A stretch of DNA of 64,000 nt from Marinobacter sp. S6332. Its GTDB lineage: Bacteria > Pseudomonadota > Gammaproteobacteria > Pseudomonadales > Oleiphilaceae. Numbering within the stretch: position 1 is the stretch's first letter; every line of letters starts with the position of its first letter. The position numbers and the translations under genes are program-made. Positions 8,891 to 19,542 of this stretch are shown one piece after another. The notes under the pieces are model-generated. The model was not told where the DNA came from. It made no database searches and saw only the letters and a list, made by a program, of their open reading frames with translations. The stretch covers positions 248,001-312,000 of the forward strand of contig NZ_JALKAP010000003.1 of the NCBI RefSeq assembly GCF_023016045.1, in the 5' to 3' direction.

Positions 8891-10198
8891 ATTGCGTTGC
8901 GTGTTGTAGGCCGCGAGCTTAGGCCCGGGCAACGACTGAACAGTGCTGGGCTGGAAGCCTCGCTCACGAAACCAGTGTTCGGTTTGTGTGGTTAGCACGA
9001 ACAGTTTTTGGATGCCTTGGCTGCGGGCGTGTTTTTCCACCATCAATAAAATTTCGTCGCCCCGACCTGCACGGCGATAAGCGGAGTCTACTGCAAAGCA
9101 GGAGAGCTCACCCGCACCTTCATTCGGGTAATTGTGCAAGGCAGCACAGCCCACAATAGTGCCGTCGCGCTCGGCAACAACAAAATGTTCAATATCGGTT
9201 TCCAGCATTTCCCGCGACCGCCGTACTAGAATACCCTGCTCTTCCAGTGGCTCGATCAGTCCCAAAATACCACCGATATCTTCCGCCCGAGCCTGCCGGA
9301 TCTGTTCATAGTGATCCCCGCTGACCAGAGTCCCTGTACCATCGCGGGTAAACAGTTCCTCGAGCAAAGCGCCATCGTTCACGTAACTGATAAAATGCGC
9401 CCGCCGGACGCCTTTCACACAGGCATCACAGGCGGCTCGTAGCAAGTCAGCATCGTGCCCCGTTACCGTGCCGTCCGCCAGCCTCTCAGGGGCTTGTCTG
9501 GCTGAAAGCTCACGAATCAAAGAGCCATCCTGCTCCAGCAAGCCTTGGTCATCAATAAACACCATAAGCTTTTCCGCCTGCAGTGCAGCGGCTACCTGAC
9601 TGCCCACATCTTCGTAGGACAGGTTAAAGGCATCTCCGGTAGGCGAGTAACCTACGGGCGGCAGCAAAACAATATGGCTCTGCTCTAGTAGCTTCTCAAT
9701 ACCAGCTACATCAACACGGCGCACTTTTCCTGTATAACCGAAATCGATGCCATCCAGCACTCCGACCGGTTTAGCGGTTACATAGTTGCCACTGCTAACC
9801 CGAATGCGCGCATTGTGCATGGGGGAATTCACAAGCCCCATAGACAGCTGGCTTTCAAGGTATGCCCGCAAACCGCCCGTTGCCTCCATAGCCAGTGGTA
9901 AATGGTTTTCAGGAGTGATGCGCAAATTGCGGGAAAACGACGATTCTAGGCCAGCCTCGTCCAGACGCTTCTGAATTTGCGGGCGTGAACCAAAGGCAAC
10001 AACCAGTCGCACACCCAGACTGCTCAACAAGGCGATGTCGTGAACGATGTTGATAAAGTTTTCATGCTCAAACGCATCACCGGGCAGGGTCAACACAACC
10101 GTACGGCCACGGTGTGCGTTGATATAAGGCGATGAGTGGCGGAATGAATGCAGCCAGCCGTTGGTTTTCAAATGGTGTTCCCCAATCGTATTTTCCAT
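8864..10198 (-). CDS. argA: Amino-acid N-acetyltransferase (N-acetylglutamate synthase) ArgA
   Basis: ArgA makes N-acetylglutamate, the first step of arginine synthesis. The N-terminal two-thirds (about residues 1-290) is an amino-acid-kinase-like fold that normally binds inhibitory arginine. The C-terminal GNAT domain carries AVDSAYRRAGRGDEILLMVEKHA and ends LAAYNTQRNSKVFFKPL. The conserved start region SPYINAHRG is present. Two in-frame ATGs exist, at 10219 and 10198. Neither has a good ribosome site; I chose 10198 (444 residues) because family members have few residues before SPYINAH. A palindromic repeat fills the gap between this start and the upstream argE. The kinase-like domain should be allosteric, not catalytic. 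Confidence 0.93.
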   Translation of the reverse strand: MENTIGEHHLKTNGWLHSFRHSSPYINAHRGRTVVLTLPGDAFEHENFINIVHDIALLSSLGVRLVVAFGSRPQIQKRLDEAGLESSFSRNLRITPENHLPLAMEATGGLRAYLESQLSMGLVNSPMHNARIRVSSGNYVTAKPVGVLDGIDFGYTGKVRRVDVAGIEKLLEQSHIVLLPPVGYSPTGDAFNLSYEDVGSQVAAALQAEKLMVFIDDQGLLEQDGSLIRELSARQAPERLADGTVTGHDADLLRAACDACVKGVRRAHFISYVNDGALLEELFTRDGTGTLVSGDHYEQIRQARAEDIGGILGLIEPLEEQGILVRRSREMLETDIEHFVVAERDGTIVGCAALHNYPNEGAGELSCFAVDSAYRRAGRGDEILLMVEKHARSQGIQKLFVLTTQTEHWFRERGFQPSTVQSLPGPKLAAYNTQRNSKVFFKPL

Positions 10199-10227
10199 GT
10201 TTTTTTCGTGCGCCCGCATACTCGGAG

Positions 10228-10336
10228 AGCGCTGTCAGGCAGCCACTCCAAAACCGTGGAGCGCCAAGGATGGCGCGACCGAGCCCTACATGGACGTATT
10301 TACGGGCGTGTTTTGGAGTGGGTGCCTGACAGCGCT
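10228..10336. repeat. Dispersed palindromic element, copy A (argE-argA gap)
   Basis: Two 27-base arms (10228-10254 and 10310-10336) are complementary at 26 of 27 positions and enclose 55 bases. The interior contains a small hairpin GCGCC-AAGGAT-GGCGC at 10261-10276 and the family core segments CGTG, GGATGG, CCGAGC and GCGT. The arm sequence differs from copies B and C while pairing is kept. No coding potential is evident. It fills most of the 167-bp argE-argA gap and sits just upstream of the argA start. Confidence 0.85.
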
Positions 10337-10365
10337 CCACCCCTCATTCTGGCGCGCCAAGTTGC

Positions 10366-11562
10366 TCAAAGACAGAACTGTCTGATTAGACCCTTTAGTA
10401 TTTTCACCGTAGGCTCCAGTTGCGAGAGCTCTATAAACTCGTCTGGCTGGTGAGCCTGGTCAATTGAACCCGGGCCAAGCACCAGGGTTTCCATACCAAG
10501 TTTTTGCAACCAGGGAGCTTCGGTCGCAAAAGCAACGGCATGTGCGGTGTGACCAGTAAGCTGTTCACAGGCCTTCACCAGCGCCGCATCGGCTGGCGTC
10601 TCAAATGGCGGCACACCATCAAACAGCGGTTCAAACTCCATTGCCAGTTCACGACGCTCCGCCAATGGCTGAAGCCGGTGCAGAATATTCTGGCGCAGAT
10701 TTTCCATGCTCATTCCTGGCAACGGACGCAGGTCAAAGTGCAATTCGCACCGAGCGCAAATTCGGTTGGGGTTATCGCCACCGTGGATGCAACCAAGGTT
10801 AAGTGTTGGCACTTGCACATCGAAATTCGGGTTGGTGTACTGTGCCTGCCAATCAGCTCGCAGAGTCAGAAGTTCGCCGAGGGCTTCGTGCATGCCTTCA
10901 AGGGCGTTGCGGCCCAAACCCGGGTCCGAGGAGTGACCGGACTGCCCCTCAAAGGTAAGCCGCTCCATCATGATACCTTTGTGCATGCGCACGGGCCGAA
11001 GGCTTGTGGGCTCACCGATAACCGCGTAGCGTGCCTTCGGCTTGCCAGCTTCTGCAAGCGCTCTGGCGCCGTTCATGGAGGTTTCTTCGTCAGCGGTGGC
11101 GAGAATGATCAGCGGCTGTTTCAGATCAGCAGCGGCGAATTCTCGAGCGGCCTCGATGGCTAGAGGGAAAAAGCCCTTCATGTCGCAGGTGCCCAAACCG
11201 TACCAGCGGTTGTCGCGCTCGGTTAAGGTAAAAGGGTCGCTCTGCCAGCGTTTGTCATCAAAAGGAACCGTATCCGTATGGCCAGCAAGAACCAACCCGC
11301 CGGAGCCACTGCCCAGCGTTGCAATGAGGTTATACTTGCCAGGCGTTTCTGGTACTGCCAGCAATTCAACAGAGAAACCCAGTGCCTCCAGCCACTCGCC
11401 AAGTGTTCGCACTACGGGTTCATTGCTGTGATCCCATTCAGCGGATGCGCTACTGATGGATGGCAGCGAGATCAGTGTAGTTAGCATTTCCCGCACATCG
11501 GGAACCGTTTCAGCTCTGTTGATTACCTTGCGACCACCATCATCGTTGCCAAACTGCGGCAT
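10366..11562 (-). CDS. argE: Acetylornithine deacetylase ArgE (M20 family)
   Basis: ArgE hydrolyses N-acetylornithine to ornithine plus acetate in arginine synthesis. The 398-residue protein has the M20 dinuclear-zinc signature: AGHTDTVP with His95 and Asp97, CDMKG with bridging Asp127, the Glu159-Glu160 pair in ADEETS, GEPT with Glu184, and a distal His in QAHQPDEF. A GAGGAG ribosome site precedes the ATG at 11562. The upstream gene ends 27 bases away, so this belongs to the leftward argB-orf-argE-argA series. Having ArgE as well as ArgA means the linear acetyl cycle is available, although argJ is not in the window. Succinyl-diaminopimelate desuccinylase is a related alternative that fits less well. 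Confidence 0.93.
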   Translation of the reverse strand: MPQFGNDDGGRKVINRAETVPDVREMLTTLISLPSISSASAEWDHSNEPVVRTLGEWLEALGFSVELLAVPETPGKYNLIATLGSGSGGLVLAGHTDTVPFDDKRWQSDPFTLTERDNRWYGLGTCDMKGFFPLAIEAAREFAAADLKQPLIILATADEETSMNGARALAEAGKPKARYAVIGEPTSLRPVRMHKGIMMERLTFEGQSGHSSDPGLGRNALEGMHEALGELLTLRADWQAQYTNPNFDVQVPTLNLGCIHGGDNPNRICARCELHFDLRPLPGMSMENLRQNILHRLQPLAERRELAMEFEPLFDGVPPFETPADAALVKACEQLTGHTAHAVAFATEAPWLQKLGMETLVLGPGSIDQAHQPDEFIELSQLEPTVKILKGLIRQFCL

Positions 11563-11589
11563 TGTTTCTCCTCGCTCCGGGACGGAGCG

Positions 11590-12843
11590 TTATTGTGTCT
11601 GGCCTCGACGCCAGACTTCAAACGCTGTAACTGCTCGGATAGCAATAGGATAGGCTACCTCGCCTCCCGCCATTTCACGGGCGACTTCCAGTTCCTGTTC
11701 GTCAGCACTCGCCAGGCGACCTTTCACCAAATTCCCATTCGAGAGCGTCACCCGCACCTTGCGGCCAACCCATGCGGTTGCTGTCTCAAGGTTTTCTGGG
11801 TGCCAGCTGGCAACATCTGGGTTCTCGCGGGGGACAACTGGCTCCAACGCCGCTTTGGGGGGCTCTTGCACAACGGGTTCCGCTTTTTGCAGAAACACAT
11901 CCGGTACCATGGCGCCATTGTATTCCACTGCCCAAGCCAAGGTGCCATCGGCACTTTCATCCGGCGCGCGCACGGGTATTCCGAGGGTTTCTGAGCCCGA
12001 TTGCACAGAGGCTGTTATTTCTCCGCCCTCAAGCAACCACTGCCGGTAGAGTGCCAATAGTTGACCGCTGGGGCGCCAGCCTCGGGCTTTCAGCCCGGTT
12101 TCAAAGGTTGCCAGTGCCCGTGCAGCCCATTGCGATGCCTCCAACCCCGATTCTCTGGCGCAATAAGCTGCGACCCGGCGCATAAGCCCGCCGTCTCTTA
12201 GGGTAACTTCTAGGGGTTGGGTCGAACTCGTTAACGTCGTTTTGGGAGACACAAGGCTGATACGGGCCCCCGGCCAGTTAATCTCCAAGCTGCCAGTATT
12301 GGCTGTGTTCAATTCAATATGGAGCTGTTCGGGTGTCTGGCTAAGAACCAGCTCGCCAGTCAGGCGGGTGATCCCCATGCGCAAAAGGTCACCGCTACCT
12401 AGCTGTTGGCGTGGATCTGGCGCGCAGGGAAGTGCGAACAACGCTGTTTGTTCGCGACCGTCGACGCCTCCTGCCGTTACCCAGTTGCGGAACATGGTTG
12501 CTTCAAGCACCAACTCCAATCCCTCGGCCTGCAACGACCAATTGGCTGGCAACTCAGCCGGATTAGCAAGTGCTTCGAGCAAGGCAACAGGGGAGCCTGC
12601 GTCGAATTCCGCGCGGCCGATCACCAGAGGCTGGGTAAGCTCAAAACTTTGCCAAGCTGCTCCGGATAAAACCAGGCGGCCTTCAATGCCCGAGCCAATT
12701 TTGCCACGCTCTAAAACACCGGTCTCACTCAGCGCCTGACGTGCTTCCGCCATACGCTGGTCCGCCAGCCACCAAACTCCGGCCTTGAACGCGGCAAATC
12801 CAATTAGAGCAGCCAGTACCAGAGTTGTGAACAGGCGTTTCAT
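11590..12843 (-). CDS. Membrane-anchored protein with C-terminal Sm-like domain, function unknown
   Basis: I do not recognise a named family for this 417-residue protein. One N-terminal membrane segment (about residues 5-26) is followed by a long, probably periplasmic, beta-rich body with few repeats. A proline-rich linker (about 315-345) leads to a C-terminal module (about 355-412) containing VRVTLSNGNLVKGRLAS and EVAYPIAIRAVTAFEVW. That pattern looks like an Sm/LSm barrel: a strand, Asn-Gly turn, Lys-Gly strand, then a second conserved strand. It lies between argB (24-bp gap) and argE (27-bp gap) on the same strand, so it is probably co-transcribed with arginine genes. A role in that pathway is not implied by the sequence. 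Confidence 0.75.
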   Translation of the reverse strand: MKRLFTTLVLAALIGFAAFKAGVWWLADQRMAEARQALSETGVLERGKIGSGIEGRLVLSGAAWQSFELTQPLVIGRAEFDAGSPVALLEALANPAELPANWSLQAEGLELVLEATMFRNWVTAGGVDGREQTALFALPCAPDPRQQLGSGDLLRMGITRLTGELVLSQTPEQLHIELNTANTGSLEINWPGARISLVSPKTTLTSSTQPLEVTLRDGGLMRRVAAYCARESGLEASQWAARALATFETGLKARGWRPSGQLLALYRQWLLEGGEITASVQSGSETLGIPVRAPDESADGTLAWAVEYNGAMVPDVFLQKAEPVVQEPPKAALEPVVPRENPDVASWHPENLETATAWVGRKVRVTLSNGNLVKGRLASADEQELEVAREMAGGEVAYPIAIRAVTAFEVWRRGQTQ

Positions 12844-12867
12844 CCAAAAAGTCCTTCAGCGGCGCCG

Positions 12868-13773
<906 letters not shown>

Positions 13774-13815
13774 TTAATACATCTAAATTAAAATCGAAAG
13801 CCTTAGGGGTGAGCG

Positions 13816-16473
13816 TCAGAACTCAGCCACAAGATCCGGCGCCACCTTTTGTAGCTGGCTCCGGAAAATGTCTTTTATCCGCGCCAGAGCCTCTTCTGTT
13901 TCAGCTTCAAAGCGAAGCACCAAAACTGGCGTAGTATTAGAGGCCCGACACAGCCCCCAGCCGTCTGCATAATCCACTCGAATGCCGTCTATGGTGCTGA
14001 TATTTCCGTCGCCAAATTCTCCCTCTTGGCCCAGCTGCTCCATAATCGAGAACTTACTGCTTTCGGTGACCTCTACATTGAGTTCCGGTGTACTGATGTC
14101 CTCTGGGAAGTCCTCAAACACTTCTTCACTGTGGCGGTCTTCAATGCCCAGTATCTCCAGAAGTCTGGCGGCAGCATACAGTCCGTCATCAAAGCCGTAC
14201 CAGCGTTCAGCAAAGAAAATATGGCCACTCATCTCACCGGCCAACAAAGCACCCGTTTCTTTCATTTTGGCTTTCATCAGTGAGTGGCCGGTCTTCCACA
14301 TAATGGGGCGCCCGCCAGATTCCGAAATCACGCTGGCAAGCCGACGGCTGCATTTCACATCGTACAGCACATCCGCTCCGGGGTTCCGTGAAACCACATC
14401 ACGGGCAAACAGCATCAACAAACGGTCCGGCCAAATAATCTTGCCAGTATTGGTCACCAGACCCAGCCGATCTCCATCGCCATCAAAGGCCACCCCAAGA
14501 TCTGCACCTTCCGCTTTGACTCGCTCAATCAGGTCTGCAAGGTTGGCTGGCTTGCCGGGGTCCGGGTGATGGTTCGGGAAATCCCCATCAACTTCACAGT
14601 ACAGCGGGACCACTTCGCAACCAAGCTCTTCAATCAACATGGGGCCCAGCTCGCCTGCAATACCATTACCTGCATCGACAACCACTTTTAGCGGCGCCGC
14701 AACGGCAATATCACCCACGATGCGATCAAGATACGCCCGACGCACGTCCTCAGACGATTGAGTGCCCCGGCCAGCCGCAAGATTACCCGATTTTATACGC
14801 TGGAATAGAGACATGATTGCGTCGCCGGAGAGGGTTTCGCCCCCCAACATGATTTTGAGGCCGTTGTAGTTTGCCGGGTTGTGGCTGCCCGTCACCATCA
14901 CACCTGAACCATTCTCAAGGTGATGGGTTGCGAAATACAACACAGGTGTCGGTACCGCACCCACATGGATAACGTTACAGCCCGATGCCATAACCCCTCT
15001 GGCAAGTGCATCTGCCAGCTCAGGGCTTGAATGGCGACCATCGTAACCTATGCATAGCGATACCAGACCTCGGCTGATGGCTTCTGAGCCTATAGCGGCG
15101 CCAATTTTTTCAACAATGGCTGCCGAGAGCGTCTCCCCAACAATGCCACGGATATCGTAAGCCCGGAATATATTGGGCGATATTTCAATAGCGGGCTCGC
15201 TGGATTCTTCAACTCCCAATATGTCTTCGTCGCTAAAAAATGAGCTTTCGTCGCTACTGCTGCCAAAGCCTAAGACGTCTTCATCACCATCGAGCATATC
15301 AATGTCTGGCAACTCTTTATCCTGAAACAGCGGCTCGGCATCGTCTGTTTCAACCGTTCTTGCACTCTTGGTGGGGGCAGAAGGCATGGGCTTGGCCTTC
15401 TCGGAAGCCTTCGCCAGACGCTTTTCCACAACCTGCGACAACCTATAAAGCACCTCCGAAGTGGAGCCCACTATGTCCCACTGGAAGTTGGGCAGCTTTT
15501 GGCGCTCACCACTAAACACCTTGTGGGCCCACTGCACGAGGTTGGTTACTTCGTGACGCAAGCTCTTTTGAGCGTTAACCAACAACACCCAAACCGCTAT
15601 GGCGGCGATGAGTACAGGCACGCCAACCAGCAGTGCGAGCAACAGAATATTAACCGGCGGCGCTGCCAAAGCACCCGGCTTATAGGTAATACTCCAATCG
15701 GGATTAGCGAGGACTCTGGTCTCCGTTGCGCTTGCGGCTACGCCTGAACTGGTGCCGCCACTGAGGAACGTACGAGAGGCGCCGGAAACGGTTTGTATCA
15801 ACGCCAACTCCCCCCCTAGCTGCGTATTAACCACGGAAAGCAGAGGCTGCAGCACAGAGGCATCAAAAACCACAAGGAGGCTACCTACAATAGCCTTGCT
15901 GGACGGATTGCGCACTGGCGCCGCCATTTGCACATACCAGCGGTTTTCCCGGGGGAAGGCATCCGGGTGCAAGGGTTGGCTGTTTTCAGCCCGTCGGGCC
16001 AACTCTAACCCGGCGAAGCCAAGCAAACCGTTGCCGGTCCGCGGAACTTGGCGATACGGGAACAAAAACACCGCCTGCACACCCGGCAAAGCGGTGGTTA
16101 ATGTCTGCTGAACGGTGCCTGAATCCCCACCCTCAACTAGCGCACTCACCACATGAGGTTGGGTTGCCAAACCATTAACGCTCTGCTGCATCAATGTAAG
16201 GTATTGGCCTGTGCGCTGAGCGGCAGCGTCGGCTTCCACACCTTTCCAAGCGTTAAAACGCTTGTCGGTAGCTGGCTGTAGCACCAGAAAATGCATTAGA
16301 ACCACAGCAACCAGTCCCGCCGCAAAAACAACCAACGATTGCTTTACAGCCGTCGAGCCAAGGTGTTTCAGCTTAGAACCTGCAGTAGCCCGGGCTTTCG
16401 GTTTTTTTTCTGCTTTGGCAGCCGGTTGCTCATCAGCAGTTGCTTCAGACGACTTCTTCTTACCCAGCTTCAT
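13816..16473 (-). CDS. algC: Phosphomannomutase/phosphoglucomutase AlgC with membrane-anchored N-terminal extension
   Basis: AlgC interconverts mannose or glucose 1- and 6-phosphates, feeding LPS, exopolysaccharide and nucleotide-sugar pools. The catalytic alpha-D-phosphohexomutase part is about the last 460 of 885 residues. It has the phosphoserine loop TGSHNP near residue 528 and the Mg-binding DGDGDRLG near 664. The N-terminal 430 residues carry two membrane segments (about 44-66 and 275-297) flanking a probable periplasmic sensor-like domain, then an acidic linker. Long AlgC forms of similar size are annotated in pseudomonads. The extension suggests membrane tethering, but its ligand is unknown. 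It lies between dut and argB. Confidence 0.9.
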   Translation of the reverse strand: MKLGKKKSSEATADEQPAAKAEKKPKARATAGSKLKHLGSTAVKQSLVVFAAGLVAVVLMHFLVLQPATDKRFNAWKGVEADAAAQRTGQYLTLMQQSVNGLATQPHVVSALVEGGDSGTVQQTLTTALPGVQAVFLFPYRQVPRTGNGLLGFAGLELARRAENSQPLHPDAFPRENRWYVQMAAPVRNPSSKAIVGSLLVVFDASVLQPLLSVVNTQLGGELALIQTVSGASRTFLSGGTSSGVAASATETRVLANPDWSITYKPGALAAPPVNILLLALLVGVPVLIAAIAVWVLLVNAQKSLRHEVTNLVQWAHKVFSGERQKLPNFQWDIVGSTSEVLYRLSQVVEKRLAKASEKAKPMPSAPTKSARTVETDDAEPLFQDKELPDIDMLDGDEDVLGFGSSSDESSFFSDEDILGVEESSEPAIEISPNIFRAYDIRGIVGETLSAAIVEKIGAAIGSEAISRGLVSLCIGYDGRHSSPELADALARGVMASGCNVIHVGAVPTPVLYFATHHLENGSGVMVTGSHNPANYNGLKIMLGGETLSGDAIMSLFQRIKSGNLAAGRGTQSSEDVRRAYLDRIVGDIAVAAPLKVVVDAGNGIAGELGPMLIEELGCEVVPLYCEVDGDFPNHHPDPGKPANLADLIERVKAEGADLGVAFDGDGDRLGLVTNTGKIIWPDRLLMLFARDVVSRNPGADVLYDVKCSRRLASVISESGGRPIMWKTGHSLMKAKMKETGALLAGEMSGHIFFAERWYGFDDGLYAAARLLEILGIEDRHSEEVFEDFPEDISTPELNVEVTESSKFSIMEQLGQEGEFGDGNISTIDGIRVDYADGWGLCRASNTTPVLVLRFEAETEEALARIKDIFRSQLQKVAPDLVAEF

Positions 16474-16564
16474 AGTTCATCCTGCGAATTATCTTTTTGT
16501 CCTGGACAAGCACGTATCGGCAAAGTATAGACGCCGCGACAGGTTTCTGCGTTAAGGCTTAAGG

Positions 16565-17026
16565 TTACCGGGTTCCGGTAGAACCAAATCCGCCCTCACC
16601 TCTTGAACTGGCATCGAACTCCGAAACTATTTCGAAGTCGGCTTGAATGACCGGTACCAGCACCAGCTGGGCTATGCGCTCCCCAACTTCTACCGTAAAC
16701 GCTGCATTGCCACGATTCCAGCAGGACACCATCAACTCGCCCTGATAGTCGGAATCAATCAGACCCACCAAATTACCCAGCACAATACCGTGTTTGTGCC
16801 CCAGCCCACTCCGGGGCAGAATCATCGCGGCCAGAGACGGGTCGGCGATGTGGATGGAAAGCCCGGTTCGAATTAGCTTTGTCTCGCCTGGCGCTAATGT
16901 AATAGGTCTATCGAGGCAGGCCCGCAAATCGAGGCCGGCAGAGCCTTCAGTGGCGTACTCGGGGAAAGCAATCTCGTTACCAATTCGGTCATCGAGAATG
17001 CGCACTTGTAAGTTCTTTTTGCTCAT
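16565..17026 (-). CDS. dut: Deoxyuridine 5'-triphosphate nucleotidohydrolase (dUTPase)
   Basis: Dut hydrolyses dUTP to dUMP and pyrophosphate, keeping uracil out of DNA and supplying dTMP synthesis. The 153-residue protein is a trimeric dUTPase with the family motifs in order: [47 protein letters not shown] and the C-terminal [10 protein letters not shown] that closes over the active site. Its ATG follows the coaBC stop with one base between, and its ribosome site lies inside the coaBC end, so translation is probably coupled. The coaBC-dut pair is conserved across many gammaproteobacteria. Confidence 0.97.
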   Translation of the reverse strand: MSKKNLQVRILDDRIGNEIAFPEYATEGSAGLDLRACLDRPITLAPGETKLIRTGLSIHIADPSLAAMILPRSGLGHKHGIVLGNLVGLIDSDYQGELMVSCWNRGNAAFTVEVGERIAQLVLVPVIQADFEIVSEFDASSRGEGGFGSTGTR

Positions 17027-17027
17027 A

Positions 17028-18227
17028 TTATTCCTGCTTCAGCCGTTCGCCAATAAGCTCTATTAAGCGTGAGGCAATACGTTTTTTAGTGTCTGGGCCT
17101 ATCGTTTCCTGACCACCCGACCAGAATACCGTCACTGCGTTGTCGTCACTGTTGAAGCCCAGCCCCGGAGCCGACACATCGTTGGCAACAATCATGCGTA
17201 AATTTTTTCGCTGCATTTTGTCTTTGGCGTAATGAGCAACGTCTGAGGTCTCAGCAGCAAAGCCCACTGTAAATGGCGCATCTGGGCGCCCTGCAATGGT
17301 CGCTAATGTGTCGGGATTGCGTGTGAGAGGCAATGTCATGGTCTCATTGGACTTTTTGATCTTATTGTTGGCGCAATTTTCAGGCCGGTAATCCGCAACT
17401 GCTGCGGTTGCGACGAACAGATCGCAGCCTTCATCGACGGCTAACGAAGCCGCCTTCAACATATCCTCGGCTGTAATTACAGCGCGAACGTCGACACCCA
17501 CTGGAGCCTCCAAGTTGACCGGCCCGCTAACCAGAATAACTCTGGCACCAGCATCTCTTGCGGCCGCCGCCAGTGCGTAGCCCATTTTGCCCGAACTGTG
17601 ATTGCTGATATAGCGCACCGGATCGATCGGCTCACGGGTTGGGCCTGCGGTGATAACAACACGCTTTCCTGCAAGCCCTTTGCCGCCATGCTGTTTTTCC
17701 ATAATAAGGTCAGCAATCATTGCGGCCTCAAGCATACGCCCTGGCCCATTATCACCACAGGCTTGCTCACCTTGATCCGGCCCCCAGAGCGTAATCTGCG
17801 AGTCGCTCGCCAGCAAACGAATGTTGCGCTGGGTGCGCTCATTACTCCACATTGCCTGATTCATGGCTGGCGCCACGGCGATTGGGGCTACAGTTGCACA
17901 ACAGACCGTCGTTAGCAGGTCGTTAGCCATTCCTTGAGCGAGCCTTGCGATAAAATCTGCGGATGCAGGTGCAATAACCACCTGATCGGCCCATTTCGCC
18001 AACTCTATATGCCCCATGCCAGCCTCGGCCTCTGGGTCAAGCAACGACGTTCGCACCGGCTCGCCACTTAGGGCCTGAAAAGTAAGAGGCATCACAAAGG
18101 CTTCCGCTCCTTGGGTCATGACTACCCTTACCTCGTAGCCAGCCTTTTTCAACAAGCGCACAAGCTCGGCACTTTTATAGGCTGCAATGCCGCCGGTAAT
18201 GCCCAGCAGAATGTTTCTGACGGCCAT
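17028..18227 (-). CDS. coaBC: Bifunctional phosphopantothenoylcysteine decarboxylase / phosphopantothenate-cysteine ligase
   Basis: CoaBC performs two steps of coenzyme A synthesis, joining cysteine to phosphopantothenate and decarboxylating the product. The N-terminal CoaC flavoprotein domain (about 1-190) has [11 protein letters not shown], the active-site region [21 protein letters not shown] and PAMNQAMW. The C-terminal CoaB domain has [23 protein letters not shown] and the ligase lysine region NKIKK. An in-frame ATG at 18272 would add 15 residues. I use 18227 because a CGGAG ribosome site is correctly spaced and MAVRNILLG is the usual family start, giving 399 residues. It is divergent from radC and overlaps transcriptionally with dut. 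PanP and CoaD elsewhere in the window serve the same pathway. Confidence 0.95.
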   Translation of the reverse strand: MAVRNILLGITGGIAAYKSAELVRLLKKAGYEVRVVMTQGAEAFVMPLTFQALSGEPVRTSLLDPEAEAGMGHIELAKWADQVVIAPASADFIARLAQGMANDLLTTVCCATVAPIAVAPAMNQAMWSNERTQRNIRLLASDSQITLWGPDQGEQACGDNGPGRMLEAAMIADLIMEKQHGGKGLAGKRVVITAGPTREPIDPVRYISNHSSGKMGYALAAAARDAGARVILVSGPVNLEAPVGVDVRAVITAEDMLKAASLAVDEGCDLFVATAAVADYRPENCANNKIKKSNETMTLPLTRNPDTLATIAGRPDAPFTVGFAAETSDVAHYAKDKMQRKNLRMIVANDVSAPGLGFNSDDNAVTVFWSGGQETIGPDTKKRIASRLIELIGERLKQE

Positions 18228-18402
18228 AAAGGCTCCGTATCCACTTAAAATGAAAGGCTTATAAGATAGCATGCTCTGGCAATACCGACAGCCTGCAAGA
18301 CCCTTCGCACGTTTACCAATTGTTACTTTTTGGAGTAATCTGTGTAACTGAAAAGCGCACGGGAAGCGCCAAGCCCTTCAATCACTATGCAAGGAAGCCA
18401 AA

Positions 18403-19077
18403 ATGACCGATACCATATGGCCCATGGATGAGCGCCCTCGTGAACGACTGCTCGCCCACGGCGCCGAAAGCCTCTCAGATGCAGAACTGCTGGCTATTTT
18501 TCTACGCACCGGCACCACCGGCATGCCGGTTATGGAACTTTCACGCTTTCTTTTGCAGGAATTTTCCGGCTTGCGTGGGCTCTTAACGGCATCCCGCAGA
18601 CAATTTTGTGGCGTGAAAGGGCTAGGCTCCGCGAAATACTCACAAGTTCAAGCTGCTATGGAAATGGCCCGGCGCGTAATGGATGAACCCTTGCGCCAAG
18701 GTGACCCGCTGCGCTCACCGGAGGATACCCGGCGCTTTCTCACAAGCCGGCTGGGCACCTACCCTCACGAAGTCTTCGCGGGGTTATTTCTGGACAACAG
18801 GCACCGGGTTATTCAGTACCGGGAATTGTTTCGGGGCACCATTGACGGAGCCGCCGTATATCCTCGAGAGGTTGTGCGACAGGCTTTGGAAGATAATGCC
18901 GCCGCCGTTATCTTTGCCCACAACCACCCCTCCGGCGTCGCCGAACCCAGTCAGGCTGACATTTCCCTAACCAAACGCTTAAAAGAAGCGCTTGGCCTTG
19001 TGGATATCAGGGTTCTTGACCATATGGTAGTGGGCCACGGTGAGGTAATATCGCTCGCAGAACGTGGATTGATGTAA
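18403..19077 (+). CDS. radC: RadC family JAB-domain protein
   Basis: This is a 224-residue RadC/YicR-like protein. The N-terminal half contains helix-hairpin-helix-like segments ([18 protein letters not shown] and [14 protein letters not shown]). The C-terminal JAMM metalloprotease-like domain has the metal signature [14 protein letters not shown] together with the upstream Glu in YPREVVRQA. Despite the name, a direct role in DNA repair is disputed and the natural substrate is unknown. It precedes rpmB-rpmG on the same strand and is divergent from coaBC, an order shared with Pseudomonas and E. coli. I expect transcription separate from rpmB because a good promoter lies between them. Confidence 0.93.
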   Translation: MTDTIWPMDERPRERLLAHGAESLSDAELLAIFLRTGTTGMPVMELSRFLLQEFSGLRGLLTASRRQFCGVKGLGSAKYSQVQAAMEMARRVMDEPLRQGDPLRSPEDTRRFLTSRLGTYPHEVFAGLFLDNRHRVIQYRELFRGTIDGAAVYPREVVRQALEDNAAAVIFAHNHPSGVAEPSQADISLTKRLKEALGLVDIRVLDHMVVGHGEVISLAERGLM

Positions 19078-19125
19078 GCCATCCTAGGCGAATGCAGGAA
19101 AACTGGCCAAATTCCCAACAATTTT

Positions 19126-19154
19126 TTGCGTTGGGGTGCTGGTTCTGGTATAAA
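19126..19154 (+). promoter_or_regulatory. Sigma-70-type promoter for rpmB-rpmG
   Basis: A -35 TTGCGT (19126-19131) and a -10 TATAAA (19149-19154) are separated by 17 bases. They lie about 140 bp upstream of rpmB and after the radC stop, fitting strong expression of ribosomal-protein genes. The leader between promoter and start has no further recognised element. Confidence 0.65.
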
Positions 19155-19294
19155 AGCGTCCCTTTCTGGCGGCGTCTGGCGAGCAGCGTTCAGTTCAGGG
19201 GCGCAAACGGGAACCTAACCGTTCCTCGGCAACCAGAGACGCGTTAAAATCGAATTCGTATTTATTAAGACCATTGCTCAGGTCGGAGGCAAGT

Positions 19295-19531
19295 ATGTCC
19301 AGAGTTTGTCAGGTAACCGGTAAGCGTCCGGTTTCCGGTAACAATGTTTCTCACGCGATGAACCACACCCGTCGTCGCTTTCTGCCTAACCTGCAAAGCA
19401 AGCGCTTTTGGGTTGAGTCTGAAAAGCGTTTCGTAAGGCTGCGCACCTCTACCAAGGGTATGCGCATCATCGATAAAAATGGTATTGACGCTGTATTGGC
19501 CGATCTTCGTGCCCGCGGCGAGAAAGTATAA
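19295..19531 (+). CDS. rpmB: 50S ribosomal protein L28
   Basis: L28 is a 78-residue protein of the large ribosomal subunit. The canonical start [23 protein letters not shown] and the [14 protein letters not shown] segment are present. A GGAGG ribosome site at 19285-19289 fixes the ATG at 19295; the frame opens seven codons earlier at 19274, but without support. There is one zinc-type cysteine near the N-terminus (CQVTG) but no full CxxC ribbon, the usual C-minus-like proteobacterial form. It is followed 11 bp later by rpmG, the conserved pair across bacteria. Confidence 0.98.
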   Translation: MSRVCQVTGKRPVSGNNVSHAMNHTRRRFLPNLQSKRFWVESEKRFVRLRTSTKGMRIIDKNGIDAVLADLRARGEKV

Positions 19532-19542
19532 GGAGCCGCATC

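Noticed and set aside
10228..10336. Integron attC site as an explanation of the palindromic elements
   Set aside because: The elements lack the RYYYAAC and GTTRRRY core sites at their ends, and no integrase or cassette array is present.
10077..10340. Open frames of 65-100 codons running through copy A
   Set aside because: They consist of the inverted repeat plus out-of-frame argA; there is no ribosome site and no protein-like composition.
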